In this document: piece by piece, positions 22,441 through 32,621 of the stretch
How the letters are laid out: the number at the start of each line of letters is the position of its first letter
Position numbering within the stretch: the first letter of the stretch is position 1
Source: Lentisphaeria bacterium
GTDB taxonomy: Bacteria > Verrucomicrobiota > Lentisphaeria > Victivallales > Victivallaceae
Direction of reading: 5' to 3'
Assembly: GCA_017462015.1 (NCBI GenBank)
Contig: JAFTRX010000027.1
Location: forward strand, 1 to 32,621
DNA: 32,621 nt
Notes under the pieces: generated by a model
What the model was told of the DNA's origin: nothing
Database searches by the model: none
The model's input: the letters and a program-made list of their open reading frames with translations, nothing else
Translations under genes and position numbers: made by a program

Positions 22441-22971
22441 TTATTCCTCTTCCTTATCTTCAACGATCACAATCGCCAGATGGCAGCTCAAGCGGAAACA
22501 CCACTTCAACGCTTCAAACAACAACAACACCGGGTCGTTATCCCCGAGCAGATCACCTTCCGCATCGTACCATTCCAGATAGTTTGCCGCGCAGGTAAAA
22601 GGGAACGGCGAACGCTTGAACTCTTCAGTGATCTTATCATCGGCATACACCGGGATCTTACCGTCCAGCATACCGGCAAGCTCAAACTTGTTCTCCTGAT
22701 GATTGTACATGTTGGTGACAACTTCCGCCGCTTTGGCAAAGACAAAAGTAAAGAGCGAACTTACTTCATCCGGCTCCAGCGCCACTCCACTCTCCCCCTC
22801 TCCGGAACGGCGTTTCAACTCCGCCATCATCTTGATAATAAGCTCTTTTTCCGCTTCCGCCAGTTCCGGAGCTGTGGCGATGGGACCATCAAGCAGCTCG
22901 AGCTGGGATGCGGTGTCTATTATACACTTTGCCGCCGCCTGCGCGGCGAGCGACCGGCTGAATCCGGACAT
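22441..22971 (-). CDS. Unknown 176-residue protein in the MFS/GH-like unit
   Basis: Not recognised. It is soluble, acidic, mostly helical, with an Ala-rich N-terminus (SLAAQAAAKCIIDTA), a central helical part (SLFTFVFAKAAEVVTNMYNH), and a FTCAANYLEWYDAEGDLLGDNDPVLLLFEALKWCFRLS C-terminal stretch ending in an acidic tail. The start at 22971 has GAGGG 6 nt upstream. It is 4 bases ahead of the MFS gene and 33 bases after the small membrane protein, so it belongs to the same transcript. No function is proposed. Confidence 0.7.
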   Translation of the reverse strand: MSGFSRSLAAQAAAKCIIDTASQLELLDGPIATAPELAEAEKELIIKMMAELKRRSGEGESGVALEPDEVSSLFTFVFAKAAEVVTNMYNHQENKFELAGMLDGKIPVYADDKITEEFKRSPFPFTCAANYLEWYDAEGDLLGDNDPVLLLFEALKWCFRLSCHLAIVIVEDKEEE

Positions 22972-23004
22972 ATCATACCCTCTTTTATTATTCGACAAAT
23001 CAGC

Positions 23005-23181
23005 TCAAAAAATCATGTAAAACGTTCCAATCAGCAAAAACATCCCGAGCACCAGGATGTACAACACCTTCCAGCACAAAAAATAACGCTGCGGTTTCCA
23101 GCTGCCCGGGGCACTGGGATGCCCCGCCAGCCGGGAAAAGCCGCCGGTGTGTTCATAATTGCTGATCTTTGACCGTGCCAT
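23005..23181 (-). CDS. Small 58-residue single-pass membrane protein
   Basis: A complete minus-strand frame from ATG (23181-23179) to TGA (23007-23005). The first 35 residues are polar with HTGGFSRLAGHPSAP, followed by WKPQRYF and one hydrophobic helix (VLYILVLGMFLLIGTFYMIF) running to the C-terminus. It begins 2 bases after the M42 peptidase stop and ends 33 bases before the next gene, filling a gap in a continuous minus-strand run, which supports its being real. The RBS is weak. Function unknown. Confidence 0.6.
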   Translation of the reverse strand: MARSKISNYEHTGGFSRLAGHPSAPGSWKPQRYFLCWKVLYILVLGMFLLIGTFYMIF

Positions 23182-23183
23182 TT

Positions 23184-24254
23184 TCAGCGAACCGGAATGA
23201 AACTTTCGTCACCCTTGAAGTTGGCGATGGTTTCGGTCAGCAACTCAACTGCCGCTTCCGCATCGCGCAAGTCGCACATTTCGACCTGGGAGTGCATATA
23301 CCGGTTCGGCACGCTCAACAAAGCAGTGGCAACTCCGGCACGGGTCATCTGGATCGCCGCCGTGTCAGTTCCGCCGGTGGCGCGGTGTCCGACTGATTCC
23401 TGATACGCGATATTGTTGTTTTTCGCCGTATCGCGGAGAATTTCGCCGAGTACAACGTTGTTATCGCAGCTCTTGCAGAGGATGATACCCTTGCCCAGAG
23501 TGATATCGCCATAACGCTTCTTGGGGATATCCGGCAAATCAGTGGCAAAACCGACATCAATGGCAAATCCGACGGCCGGATCGATTCCGAAACAGCCGAC
23601 AGTAGCGCCCCGCAAACCGACCTCTTCCTGCACTGAACCGACACCGAAAACCGCAACATTGAGCTTTCTTTCCGCAAGGCGTTTCATCGTTTCGGCAACA
23701 ATAAATGCACCGATCTTGTCGTCACATCCTTTGGAGATAAAACGGTTGGCGTTGAGCATCCGGAAATTTTCCCGCATCACCACCGGATCACCGACAGCAA
23801 CCAGCTCTTCGGCTTCACTGCGGCTGGCAGCGCCGATATCGATCCACATGTCATGCAGTTCGACCGCCCGACCGCGCTCATCTTCTTTGAGCAAATGGAT
23901 GGGCTTCTTGCCGATAACGCCGGGAACCCGGCCTTTGGCAGTGATGATATCGACTTCACTGGAGGGAACATTGAGTTTGTCGATACCGCCGTTGGGACGG
24001 AAATAGAGCAAACCCTCTTCAGAAATATACACGATCTGAAAACCGATCTCATCGTAGTGACCGGACAACATCACCCGCATGGATGCTCCTTCATTGAGAG
24101 ATGCAATCGTATTGCCCAGCACATCACAACGGACATTGCAGCTTCCCTTGAGGTAATCCCGGAAAGTTTTCGCCGCTTCCGCTTCGTATCCCGTGGGACT
24201 TGCAGTACGGTGCAGCGCTTCCAGAAATTTAAGACTTTCTGCAGAAAATGCCAT
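23184..24254 (-). CDS. M42 family metallopeptidase (glutamyl aminopeptidase/FrvX-like)
   Basis: 356 residues, typical length. Co-catalytic zinc site residues are visible: GHYDEIGF (H66, D68), the CDDK stretch (where most members have fDnr), the QEEVGLRGA catalytic glutamate motif, AIDVGFATD and the C-terminal MHSQVE histidine. The GGTDTAAIQ loop is also typical. These are cytoplasmic tetrahedral aminopeptidases that trim peptides, often from the proteasome-like peptide pool. AGGAG lies 9 nt before the ATG. It follows the cyclophilin gene by 23 bases and precedes the small membrane protein by 2, so it is cotranscribed with both. Confidence 0.9.
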   Translation of the reverse strand: MAFSAESLKFLEALHRTASPTGYEAEAAKTFRDYLKGSCNVRCDVLGNTIASLNEGASMRVMLSGHYDEIGFQIVYISEEGLLYFRPNGGIDKLNVPSSEVDIITAKGRVPGVIGKKPIHLLKEDERGRAVELHDMWIDIGAASRSEAEELVAVGDPVVMRENFRMLNANRFISKGCDDKIGAFIVAETMKRLAERKLNVAVFGVGSVQEEVGLRGATVGCFGIDPAVGFAIDVGFATDLPDIPKKRYGDITLGKGIILCKSCDNNVVLGEILRDTAKNNNIAYQESVGHRATGGTDTAAIQMTRAGVATALLSVPNRYMHSQVEMCDLRDAEAAVELLTETIANFKGDESFIPVR

Positions 24255-24277
24255 TTTTATCTTCTCCTGAAAAAAAC

Positions 24278-24769
24278 TTACTCTTCAATCACATCAAGGA
24301 TGACCACATTTTCCACCGGCACATCCCGGTGCATACCACGGCTGCCGGTGGCAACTGCGGCTATGGCATCGACAACCTCCATGCCTTCAACGACCTTGCC
24401 GAAAACACAATATCCGTAAAACTGCGCCGTCGGAGCTTTGAAATCGAGGAAATCATTGTCAACCAGATTGATGAAGAACTGGCAAGTGGCGGAATCGACC
24501 ACCTGCGTGCGCGCCATGGCGATGGTGCCGCGGCGGTTGGAAACCTGATTTGCCGCTTCATTTTTGATCGGTTTTTCCGTGGGTTTCTGGACAAAATTTT
24601 CCGTAAATCCACCGCCCTGAATCATAAATCCGGGGATCACCCGGTGAAAGATGGTTCCTTTGTAAAAACCGCTGTTGACATAGGACAGAAAGTTTTTGAC
24701 AGTTACCGGAGATTCTTTTTCAAAAAGTTCCAGTTTGATGTCGCCTTTGCTGGTTTTGATGGTGATCAT
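24278..24769 (-). CDS. Peptidyl-prolyl cis-trans isomerase, cyclophilin type
   Basis: 163 residues, no signal peptide, so cytoplasmic (PpiB-like). The catalytic core [13 protein letters not shown], then [21 protein letters not shown] and [14 protein letters not shown] match the family; the active-site Arg, Phe and Gln are in place. It catalyses proline isomerisation during protein folding. AGGAG is well placed before the ATG. It is the first gene after the promoter at 24809-24837 and probably heads the long minus-strand run down to 19148. Confidence 0.92.
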   Translation of the reverse strand: MITIKTSKGDIKLELFEKESPVTVKNFLSYVNSGFYKGTIFHRVIPGFMIQGGGFTENFVQKPTEKPIKNEAANQVSNRRGTIAMARTQVVDSATCQFFINLVDNDFLDFKAPTAQFYGYCVFGKVVEGMEVVDAIAAVATGSRGMHRDVPVENVVILDVIEE

Positions 24770-24808
24770 AGTTATATTCTCCTGAAAAAATTTTTATGTG
24801 TTTCTTTA

Positions 24809-24837
24809 AATATACATTCTCAACGGCGTTACCGCAA
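24809..24837 (-). promoter_or_regulatory. Promoter of the cyclophilin-led run
   Basis: Minus strand TTGCGG (24837-24832), 17-nt spacer, TATATT (24814-24809), 40 bases ahead of the cyclophilin start and just after the asparaginase stop. Confidence 0.6.
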
Positions 24838-24848
24838 GAGATTCTGAT

Positions 24849-25829
24849 TTAATATTGGTCAAAAACCTGCTGTATTTTTGCAAGAGGAAGTTTTTCCGCA
24901 AGCGCAAACATCAAAAGTATCCGCGCTTTCTGTGCCGACAGATTGCCGCCGCACACTGTTTTCATATCATCATCATCCTGCGAACCGTTGCGGTTGACAA
25001 AACCGTTGGTACGGGTACAGCGGACGATGGTCACTTTTCCGGCAAGCTCTTTCACCCGTTTCTGCCACGATGTACTCAAGTTGCCGTTGCCGACTCCGGC
25101 AATGACGATTCCGGCGGCGTTTTTTTCCACGCACATATCGAACCAGTCATCCGGCGCTCCGGCATACGCGTACAACACCCGCACCTCCGGAAGTGTGTCA
25201 TACTTCATGCAGTCAAATTCACTATTTACCGTATGCCGCCGCGCGGAACGGTAATAAAGTTCAACTGTTCCATCGGTAACACATCCCAATGCTCCCATCT
25301 CCACCGGCGTGAACGCATCCGGGCGGGTCGGATGGATTTTTCTGGCATCTCTTGCGGAAATCAACATCCCGTTCATGCATATCACAGTTCCGCAATCCTC
25401 CAGTTTTCCGGAAGCTGCGGCGACGATGGAGTTGTAAATATTCAACGCCCCGTCCGCACTGATTGCCGATGCCGGGCGCATGGCTCCGGTAATGACGACC
25501 GGCTTGGAACTTTTCACACACAAATTGAGAAAGTATGCCGTCTCCTCCATCGTGTCAGTCCCATGCGTGATAACAACGCCGTCACACTCTTTCAAAACCT
25601 CCGTCACCCGGCGCGCCAGGGTCAGCCAGTGTTCAACGGTCAGAGATGCACTGTCCAGTTTGATGATATCCTCCACGGTAACGTCAGCGATGCCGGAAAC
25701 TTTTTCTCTTCCCAGCGTTGCCAGAACCTCTTCGCCGCAGAGAACCGTCCGGTAATTGGTACAGGACAACGGATCATCACTTACGCTGGCGACTGTGCCG
25801 CCGATAGCGAGGATATGGATTTTTTTCAT
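24849..25829 (-). CDS. L-asparaginase
   Basis: 326 residues. Active-site features: GGTVAS with T12, the D59-S60 pair (KLDSAS), THGTDTMEET with T91 and D92, GAMRP, and ISARDARKIHPTRPDAF with the lysine of the second triad. The sequence is closer to the type II (AnsB-like) pattern, yet there is no signal peptide, so it should act in the cytoplasm. It hydrolyses asparagine (possibly glutamine) to the acid and ammonia. It begins 3 bases after the stop of the methyltransferase gene and is cotranscribed with it. Confidence 0.9.
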   Translation of the reverse strand: MKKIHILAIGGTVASVSDDPLSCTNYRTVLCGEEVLATLGREKVSGIADVTVEDIIKLDSASLTVEHWLTLARRVTEVLKECDGVVITHGTDTMEETAYFLNLCVKSSKPVVITGAMRPASAISADGALNIYNSIVAAASGKLEDCGTVICMNGMLISARDARKIHPTRPDAFTPVEMGALGCVTDGTVELYYRSARRHTVNSEFDCMKYDTLPEVRVLYAYAGAPDDWFDMCVEKNAAGIVIAGVGNGNLSTSWQKRVKELAGKVTIVRCTRTNGFVNRNGSQDDDDMKTVCGGNLSAQKARILLMFALAEKLPLAKIQQVFDQY

Positions 25830-25832
25830 CGC

Positions 25833-26651
25833 TTACTTCGTCCGTTTTTTAAAGTTTCGCTGCCGTGCCGCTTCATAAAGCAAAATGGTCGCGGCACTGG
25901 CAACATTGAGTGAATCGATCTCGCCCAGCATGGGAATGTTCACCTTCAAATCCGCCTGCTCCATCCAGAAATCGGTCAAACCGGTCTGCTCCGCTCCGAC
26001 CACCACCGCTACCGGCTGGGTCAAATCGACGTCAGTGTATTTGAAATCAGTATGCGGCGTGGCGGCAAGAATTTTGACATTGCGTTCACGCAGATATTTC
26101 AACGCGGACTCATTGTCGCAGACTGCTGTCGGCACCGAAAACAATGCTCCGGTACTGGCCCGGATGACGTTGGGGTTGTACAAATCGGTCATCCGTTCAC
26201 ACACGATCAGCGCATCGGTTCCGGAAGCATCGGCACTGCGGAGCATCGAACCGAGGTTACCCGGTTTTTCGATCGTTTCCGCCACCAGATAGAGCATGTT
26301 TTCATATTCAGGCAGGTCTTCCAGCTCATGTTTGCCCATTCTGGCAACTGCCAGCAATCCTTCAGGACGCTCCCGGTAGGTGACCTTTTCCAGAAGATGC
26401 GGTGCCAGCCGGACAACTTTGATTCCTTTGGCAGCGATGCTTTCCAACAGCGGATACTCGTTGCTGCCCAAAAAGTGTTCAGGTGAAAAATAGACCTCCG
26501 TCAACTCCATTCCGTATTCGATGGAGCGGGTCAGCTCCCGGTAACCTTCAAGCAGGGTCAACTGCTCTTTCTCCCGGGTGCGGCGGTCACGGAGTTTGAC
26601 CAGATGTTTCAGCGACGGATTTTGAGCGCTGGTTATTTCCAAAAACTGCAT
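25833..26651 (-). CDS. SpoU/TrmH family RNA 2'-O-methyltransferase
   Basis: 272 residues. An N-terminal substrate-binding domain (ITSAQNPSLKHLVKLRDRRTREKEQ, typical of rRNA-type TrmH proteins) precedes the knotted SPOUT domain. Its motifs are EKPGNLGSMLRSADASG, VVGAEQTGL and the C-terminal IPMLGEIDSLNVASAATILLYEAAR. It would methylate a ribose in rRNA or tRNA using AdoMet; the target is not known. The start at 26651 matches the family's N-terminus and has GAAAGAAG upstream. The promoter is at 26715-26743. Confidence 0.9.
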   Translation of the reverse strand: MQFLEITSAQNPSLKHLVKLRDRRTREKEQLTLLEGYRELTRSIEYGMELTEVYFSPEHFLGSNEYPLLESIAAKGIKVVRLAPHLLEKVTYRERPEGLLAVARMGKHELEDLPEYENMLYLVAETIEKPGNLGSMLRSADASGTDALIVCERMTDLYNPNVIRASTGALFSVPTAVCDNESALKYLRERNVKILAATPHTDFKYTDVDLTQPVAVVVGAEQTGLTDFWMEQADLKVNIPMLGEIDSLNVASAATILLYEAARQRNFKKRTK

Positions 26652-26714
26652 AATGTCGTTCTTCTTTCCTTGCCAAATTGAAGTGTGCATTTTTTACACA
26701 CATTGCGTGTCATA

Positions 26715-26743
26715 AATATACATTATACGTCACACTTTTTCAA
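26715..26743 (-). promoter_or_regulatory. Promoter of the methyltransferase-asparaginase unit
   Basis: Minus strand TTGAAA (26743-26738), 17-nt spacer, TATATT (26720-26715). It is back-to-back with the clpB promoter. Confidence 0.65.
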
Positions 26744-26753
26744 GTACTTCCCC

Positions 26754-26782
26754 TTGAAATTTATTCCGGCACGCTTTATGCT
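26754..26782 (+). promoter_or_regulatory. Promoter of clpB
   Basis: TTGAAA (26754-26759), 17-nt spacer, TATGCT (26777-26782). The -10 departs from TATATT. No CIRCE-type inverted repeat (TTAGCACTC-N9-GAGTGCTAA) was found between here and the ATG at 26835. Confidence 0.55.
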
Positions 26783-26834
26783 GTATCCATTGCAGAATGT
26801 GACACAAATAAACTCAACCACGGAGGATTTTATC

Positions 26835-29411
<2,577 letters not shown>

Positions 29412-29423
29412 ACCGATCCCGGT

Positions 29424-29452
29424 TTGATTTTTCCAAAACAAAGTGATATATT
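29424..29452 (+). promoter_or_regulatory. Promoter of the metallophosphoesterase gene
   Basis: TTGATT (29424-29429), 17-nt spacer, TATATT (29447-29452). A leader of about 90 bases follows. It contains a 9-bp hairpin pairing 29466-29474 with 29483-29491, of unknown use. Confidence 0.6.
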
Positions 29453-29543
29453 AAACACTCAGGTTCCGGAGCTGTTTTACGGCAGTTCCGGGACTTGTTC
29501 TGTTGTCTGCTCACAATATCAATTACTGACCGGGATCGCCATC

Positions 29544-31304
29544 ATGAAAAAAGCTGTTTTTATCTTCGCTGCTTTGTGTTTAGCCTTATTCAACCTCCAC
29601 GCCGCCCCCTGGCAGATTTACGTTGCCTCCAAACTCTCTCCGGAGGATGCCAGAAAAATATCCGTTTCAGGAGTGATGCCGCCGCAAAGCAAAAAGGTGG
29701 AGATCAAACCGGGAGCAATTTTCCATTTGTCTAAAATCTCCGGCAAAATAAAGCGGGGTACTCCCCTCCGTTCCATCGCTTACACCACGATCACATCGGC
29801 AAAAGATGAAGAAAAGTTCATCGGCATCGGCGCGGATTGGTATTTCACCTGCTTCGTAAACGGGAAAAAGGTTCTTTCCACCGAACCCGGCGGCAATGAG
29901 TTTTTCCAGATTTCCTGTTACAATCATATCGGTAAAGTGAAGCTGAAAAAAGGTGTCAATCATGTCACACTCTTTATCCGTCCTCAGGTTTACCAGTGGA
30001 AGTTCGCCTTTAAAATCATGCCCGACTTGAAAATGCTTCCCCTCCGGCGTTCCGACCGCGACCGGATGATTTCTCAGATGTTCCCGCCGGCAAATCCCGG
30101 TCTGCTCCGCAAAGAACTGCTTCACCAGCTCTCCACCGACAGCGCGGCAATCAGCTGTGAATTCGGAGTCCCCACCATCTGCGGCATCCGTTTCCGTTCC
30201 GCCTCAACTCCGGAAAAACTGCTCTGGAACACGGTCAGCGGCAAGCGAACTGTAAGAAAAATCCACCGCTTTATCCTCTCTGACTTAAAACCGGCAACCG
30301 CCTACTCTTACGAAATCGTAAAACTCGACACCAATACCGCCGGAATCATTCCGGTATCCTCTGGAAAATTCACCACCGCGCCGGAAACCGGAGTCCGTCA
30401 CCGCTTCATCGCCATCGGAGATACTCAGGTTTCACCGGATGATCGCAAAAAAGCCATAAGTTCCATGCTGAAACTCCCGGAAGGAAAAAATGCCGACTTT
30501 TTCGTCTCTCTCGGTGATGTTGCGGAAACTTTCGTCACCTTTGCACCGCACTATTTCGACTCATTTCTGAATATCCTGCACAAGAACAAATTTTTCAAAC
30601 CGGTAATGCTGGTCAAAGGCAACCACGAATACCGCGGCAATGAAACGGAAGTTTATAACGACCACTTCGGCAGAAGTTACTATACCTTCCGTTACGGGGA
30701 AGTCTTCTATATCGTGCTGGATACCGGCGAAGGCGCTGACACGCTCTGGCTTCCCGGCAACCACCTGCTGTGGACCGATACCACACAGCTCTTTGAGGAA
30801 CAGGTGAAATTTCTGGAACGGGTCATATCTTCACCCGCATGCCAAAATGCCAAATACCGCATCGTAATCGCCCACGCCTCCCCCTTCAAATATCACGCGC
30901 CATTCTATGCTCAAAGTATCCGCAAGCTGACGGAAAAGTTCTTCTTCGGTACTGATCCCCGCTGCAAAATCGACCTCTGGCTCTGCGGCCACGTCCACTA
31001 CGTTTCCCGCTTCGACCCGGTAACCGATACCGCATACTTCAGCGGCATAACCAAACTCAAGGCAAAACATTTCCGGAAAGAAGATTTTTCCGAAATAAAC
31101 TTCTCCGTCATCACCAACGATGGCCCCGGACAGGGACAGAAACGGCTCTCCGTAACCGCAGTAGAGGTCACGCCTGAAGGTCTGGCGGTCAAAATCATGA
31201 CTCCGGACGGCAAAGTCATCGACGAATCATTCATCCGCAAAGGAAAACCCCACGAAGTCAAAAGCAGTAAGCTCTACAAACTTGAACGCAAACATTTCAA
31301 GTAA
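29544..31304 (+). CDS. Exported metallophosphoesterase, purple-acid-phosphatase-like
   Basis: 586 residues with a Sec signal (KKAVFIFAALCLALFNLHA, cleavage after LHA). An N-terminal beta-rich domain (about 20-190) is not recognised. Residues about 200-285 look like the fibronectin-type domain that precedes purple acid phosphatases (RFILSDLKPATAYSYEIV). The catalytic domain has GDTQ (292-295), GDV (324-326), GNHE (359-362), HASPFKYH and GHVH (482-485), a complete di-metal set. It probably acts in the periplasm or outside the cell on phosphate esters. The start at 29544 is set by the signal peptide; the RBS (GGGAT) is weak. Single-gene unit after clpB. Confidence 0.85.
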   Translation: MKKAVFIFAALCLALFNLHAAPWQIYVASKLSPEDARKISVSGVMPPQSKKVEIKPGAIFHLSKISGKIKRGTPLRSIAYTTITSAKDEEKFIGIGADWYFTCFVNGKKVLSTEPGGNEFFQISCYNHIGKVKLKKGVNHVTLFIRPQVYQWKFAFKIMPDLKMLPLRRSDRDRMISQMFPPANPGLLRKELLHQLSTDSAAISCEFGVPTICGIRFRSASTPEKLLWNTVSGKRTVRKIHRFILSDLKPATAYSYEIVKLDTNTAGIIPVSSGKFTTAPETGVRHRFIAIGDTQVSPDDRKKAISSMLKLPEGKNADFFVSLGDVAETFVTFAPHYFDSFLNILHKNKFFKPVMLVKGNHEYRGNETEVYNDHFGRSYYTFRYGEVFYIVLDTGEGADTLWLPGNHLLWTDTTQLFEEQVKFLERVISSPACQNAKYRIVIAHASPFKYHAPFYAQSIRKLTEKFFFGTDPRCKIDLWLCGHVHYVSRFDPVTDTAYFSGITKLKAKHFRKEDFSEINFSVITNDGPGQGQKRLSVTAVEVTPEGLAVKIMTPDGKVIDESFIRKGKPHEVKSSKLYKLERKHFK

Positions 31305-31418
31305 GCGCCCGAAAGAAGCCGCCGCAAATGCAGAACACGATTTTGCTCCGCGCGGCGGATGCCTAACGTTTCTGACTGGACACTGCAGTATATTTTTCAA
31401 ATTTTTTCAAAAAAACAC

Positions 31419-31447
31419 TTGCAAAAGATACCATTGTGTGATATATT
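31419..31447 (+). promoter_or_regulatory. Promoter of tRNA-Glu copy 2
   Basis: TTGCAA (31419-31424), 17-nt spacer, TATATT (31442-31447), 25 bases ahead of the tRNA. It has the same hexamers and spacing as the promoter of tRNA-Glu copy 1. Confidence 0.75.
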
Positions 31448-31472
31448 TTATCAACATCACGTTGATGAGCGC

Positions 31473-31548
31473 GTCTCCATCGTCTAGAGGCCTAGGACAC
31501 CGGGTTTTCATCCCGGCAACACGGGTTCGACTCCCGTTGGAGATGCCA
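31473..31548 (+). tRNA. tRNA-Glu (anticodon TTC), copy 2
   Basis: Identical over all 76 bases, CCA included, to the minus-strand tRNA-Glu at 1087-1162. It is a single tRNA here, followed by a run of seven T (31549-31555) without a hairpin. The TauE/SafE gene starts 23 bases after the CCA. Confidence 0.95.
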
Positions 31549-31571
31549 TTTTTTTGCCCGGATTCCGGAAT

Positions 31572-32324
31572 ATGAAACTTTTTATCTCTGCTTTTGTCGT
31601 TTTTTGCACACACTTGCTGGAAGCCATTACCGGCTTCGGCAGTTCCGTTCTCGCCCTGCCCTTTTTGAATGTCACCCTCGGATTGCGCATGGCAGTGCAG
31701 ATGCTTTGTGTTCTGAGCTGGGTGATGGCACTCTACATCGTCATACGTTCCTGGAAAGATCTCGTCTGGAAAGAATTTATTTTTATCGTCTGCTACGTTG
31801 CCCTGGGATTGCCGGTCGGCATGTGGATTTTTGACAAACTCCCGGCTCCGATACTCTGTCTGATACTCGGAACTTTCATGGTCGCAGTCGGAATCCGAGG
31901 AGAGATTACCACTGCAAAAAAAGATTCTCCAACTCCGGTGACACCGGCAAAACGCTCTTTTCTGATGAAACTTCTGCTTTTCGGCGGCGGTATCATCCAG
32001 GGAGCATTCGGTTCAGGTGGGCCATTTATCGTCATCTACTCCGCCAAAGCTCTTCCCGAAAAGCGGGTGTTCCGGGGAACTCTCAGCATGCTCTGGCTCT
32101 CGATGAACACCATCCGGCTCGTCAGCTGGGGAATCACCGGAGAACTGTGGAACATGGAACTGGCAAAGTGTCTGATGTGGAGCTTTCCGGTTGTCATTGC
32201 CGGAATCCTGATTGGAGATCATCTGCACAACAAAGTCAGCGAACACCACTTCAAAATCGGTGTCTATGCCGTCCTTATCATATCCGGAATATTTATGGTT
32301 GTTGCCAATGCAATGAAACTTTGA
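31572..32324 (+). CDS. TauE/SafE family permease
   Basis: 250 residues with about eight transmembrane helices in two halves. Each half has the family's glycine-rich motif: ITGFGSSVLALP near residue 25 and IIQGAFGSGGPFIV near 150. The family moves sulfite, sulfoacetate and related organic anions; the substrate here is unknown. The ATG at 31572 starts at the first hydrophobic helix, and a TTG 18 bases earlier is the other option. The RBS is weak (GGAAT very close to the ATG). No promoter is visible between the tRNA and this gene, so it may be read through from the tRNA promoter. Confidence 0.85.
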   Translation: MKLFISAFVVFCTHLLEAITGFGSSVLALPFLNVTLGLRMAVQMLCVLSWVMALYIVIRSWKDLVWKEFIFIVCYVALGLPVGMWIFDKLPAPILCLILGTFMVAVGIRGEITTAKKDSPTPVTPAKRSFLMKLLLFGGGIIQGAFGSGGPFIVIYSAKALPEKRVFRGTLSMLWLSMNTIRLVSWGITGELWNMELAKCLMWSFPVVIAGILIGDHLHNKVSEHHFKIGVYAVLIISGIFMVVANAMKL

Positions 32325-32326
32325 TT

Positions 32327-32473
32327 TGCGGCGGCAATCTCGCTTGCTCCTGCGAGCCTTTTCTGCGGACTCAGCTTCGGTCGAGTACAGTCGTACACTC
32401 CCTCAGCTTCGCCTTGAAAAAACTCACATTAGCGGCGCGATATTGCCGCCGGTCGAGTTCATGACTGCTTTGA
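32327..32473. repeat. 147-bp dispersed intergenic repeat, copy 2
   Basis: Same orientation as and about 95% identical to copy 1 (18914-19060). The inverted ends match better here: 32330-32343 (GGCGGCAATCTCGC) against 32437-32450 (GCGATATTGCCGCC), 13 of 14 complementary positions. It begins 3 bases after the TauE/SafE stop codon. Open frames through it (e.g. 32326-32619) look like chance frames. Confidence 0.85.
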
Positions 32474-32475
32474 CC

Positions 32476-32621
32476 TGCGGCGGCTTTTCTCCAAAAAATC
32501 TCCCTGCGGCGGCGGGTGAGCCGCCTCGCCGCTCGTGCTTCGCACTCGGCGGTTGCAGTCGATTTTCCGGAGACCTCGCTCTGCGGCATTCCGCAGCTTG
32601 CGCTTTGCTCATGCCTTGAGA
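32476..32621. repeat. GC-rich palindromic region at the right edge
   Basis: No gene is seen. TGCGGCGG, the opening of the 147-bp repeat, recurs at 32476-32483 and 32505-32512. Hairpins: CGCCG/CGGCG (32527-32531 with 32547-32551, with GTGC/GCAC inside) and CTGCGG/CCGCAG (32581-32586 with 32591-32596, 4-nt loop). It may be a second repeat family joined to copy 2 and running past the window. Confidence 0.5.

Noticed and set aside
26783-26834. CIRCE or other heat-shock operator before clpB
   Set aside because: No TTAGCACTC-type inverted repeat is present; the promoter looks like an ordinary sigma-70 type with a weaker -10.
32326-32619. 97-residue frame across dispersed-repeat copy 2
   Set aside because: Runs through a repeat also present in another intergenic gap, with no RBS and no continuity in copy 1 beyond the repeat.

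Overview
The window looks like a chromosomal stretch from a Gram-negative-type bacterium, most plausibly of the PVC group (a Lentisphaerota/Victivallales-like genome). This is an inference: no rRNA or single marker gene decides it. It rests on a giant surface-type protein carrying Chlamydia Pmp-like FxxN/GGA[ILV] repeats plus AIDA-like SSGG repeats, on lipobox and Sec signals, on a GH-like/MFS carbohydrate gene pair, and on dispersed GC-rich intergenic repeats. Promoters are unusually uniform: a TTGNNN-like -35, 16-17 nt, then TATATT, seen in front of almost every transcription unit.

Layout. 1-450: right edge of a probable serine-recombinase mobile element (recombinase C-terminus plus its usual small HTH partner). 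451-1005: gene-free AT-rich DNA with AAAGGTC repeats. 1006-1162: tRNA-Val(CAC) and tRNA-Glu(TTC) on the minus strand with promoter and terminator. 1381-3408: MATE exporter and short FNT channel (minus). 3599-8680: a 1,693-residue mosaic protein (metzincin-like head, Pmp-like repeats, AIDA-like repeats, five ~143-residue modules) with its own promoter and terminator. 8725-10467: DUF362 ferredoxin-like protein and DUF2293 protein. 10568-12530: divergent TolC-like lipoprotein and holA. 12531-12770: two inverted arrays of a 10-bp repeat. 12771-14250: PlsC-type acyltransferase overlapping a degenerate CobS-like membrane protein. 14406-17920: Xer recombinase and hrpB helicase. 18000-18887: exported SH3b protein. 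18914-19060: dispersed repeat. 19148-24769: a continuous minus-strand run (cyclophilin, M42 peptidase, 58-residue membrane protein, unknown protein, MFS transporter, GH-like protein). 24849-26651: asparaginase and SpoU/TrmH methyltransferase. 26835-31304: clpB, then an exported purple-acid-phosphatase-like metallophosphoesterase. 31473-32324: a second identical tRNA-Glu followed by a TauE/SafE permease. 32327-32621: second copy of the dispersed repeat and further palindromes.

How it fits together: most of the window is housekeeping (replication, recombination, lipid synthesis, proteostasis, RNA modification) with a sugar-use pair. The least ordinary items are the mosaic protein, the inverted decamer arrays and the 147-bp dispersed repeat. 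Start codons were chosen from Shine-Dalgarno spacing and promoter position, and in many cases lie inside the longest possible frame.
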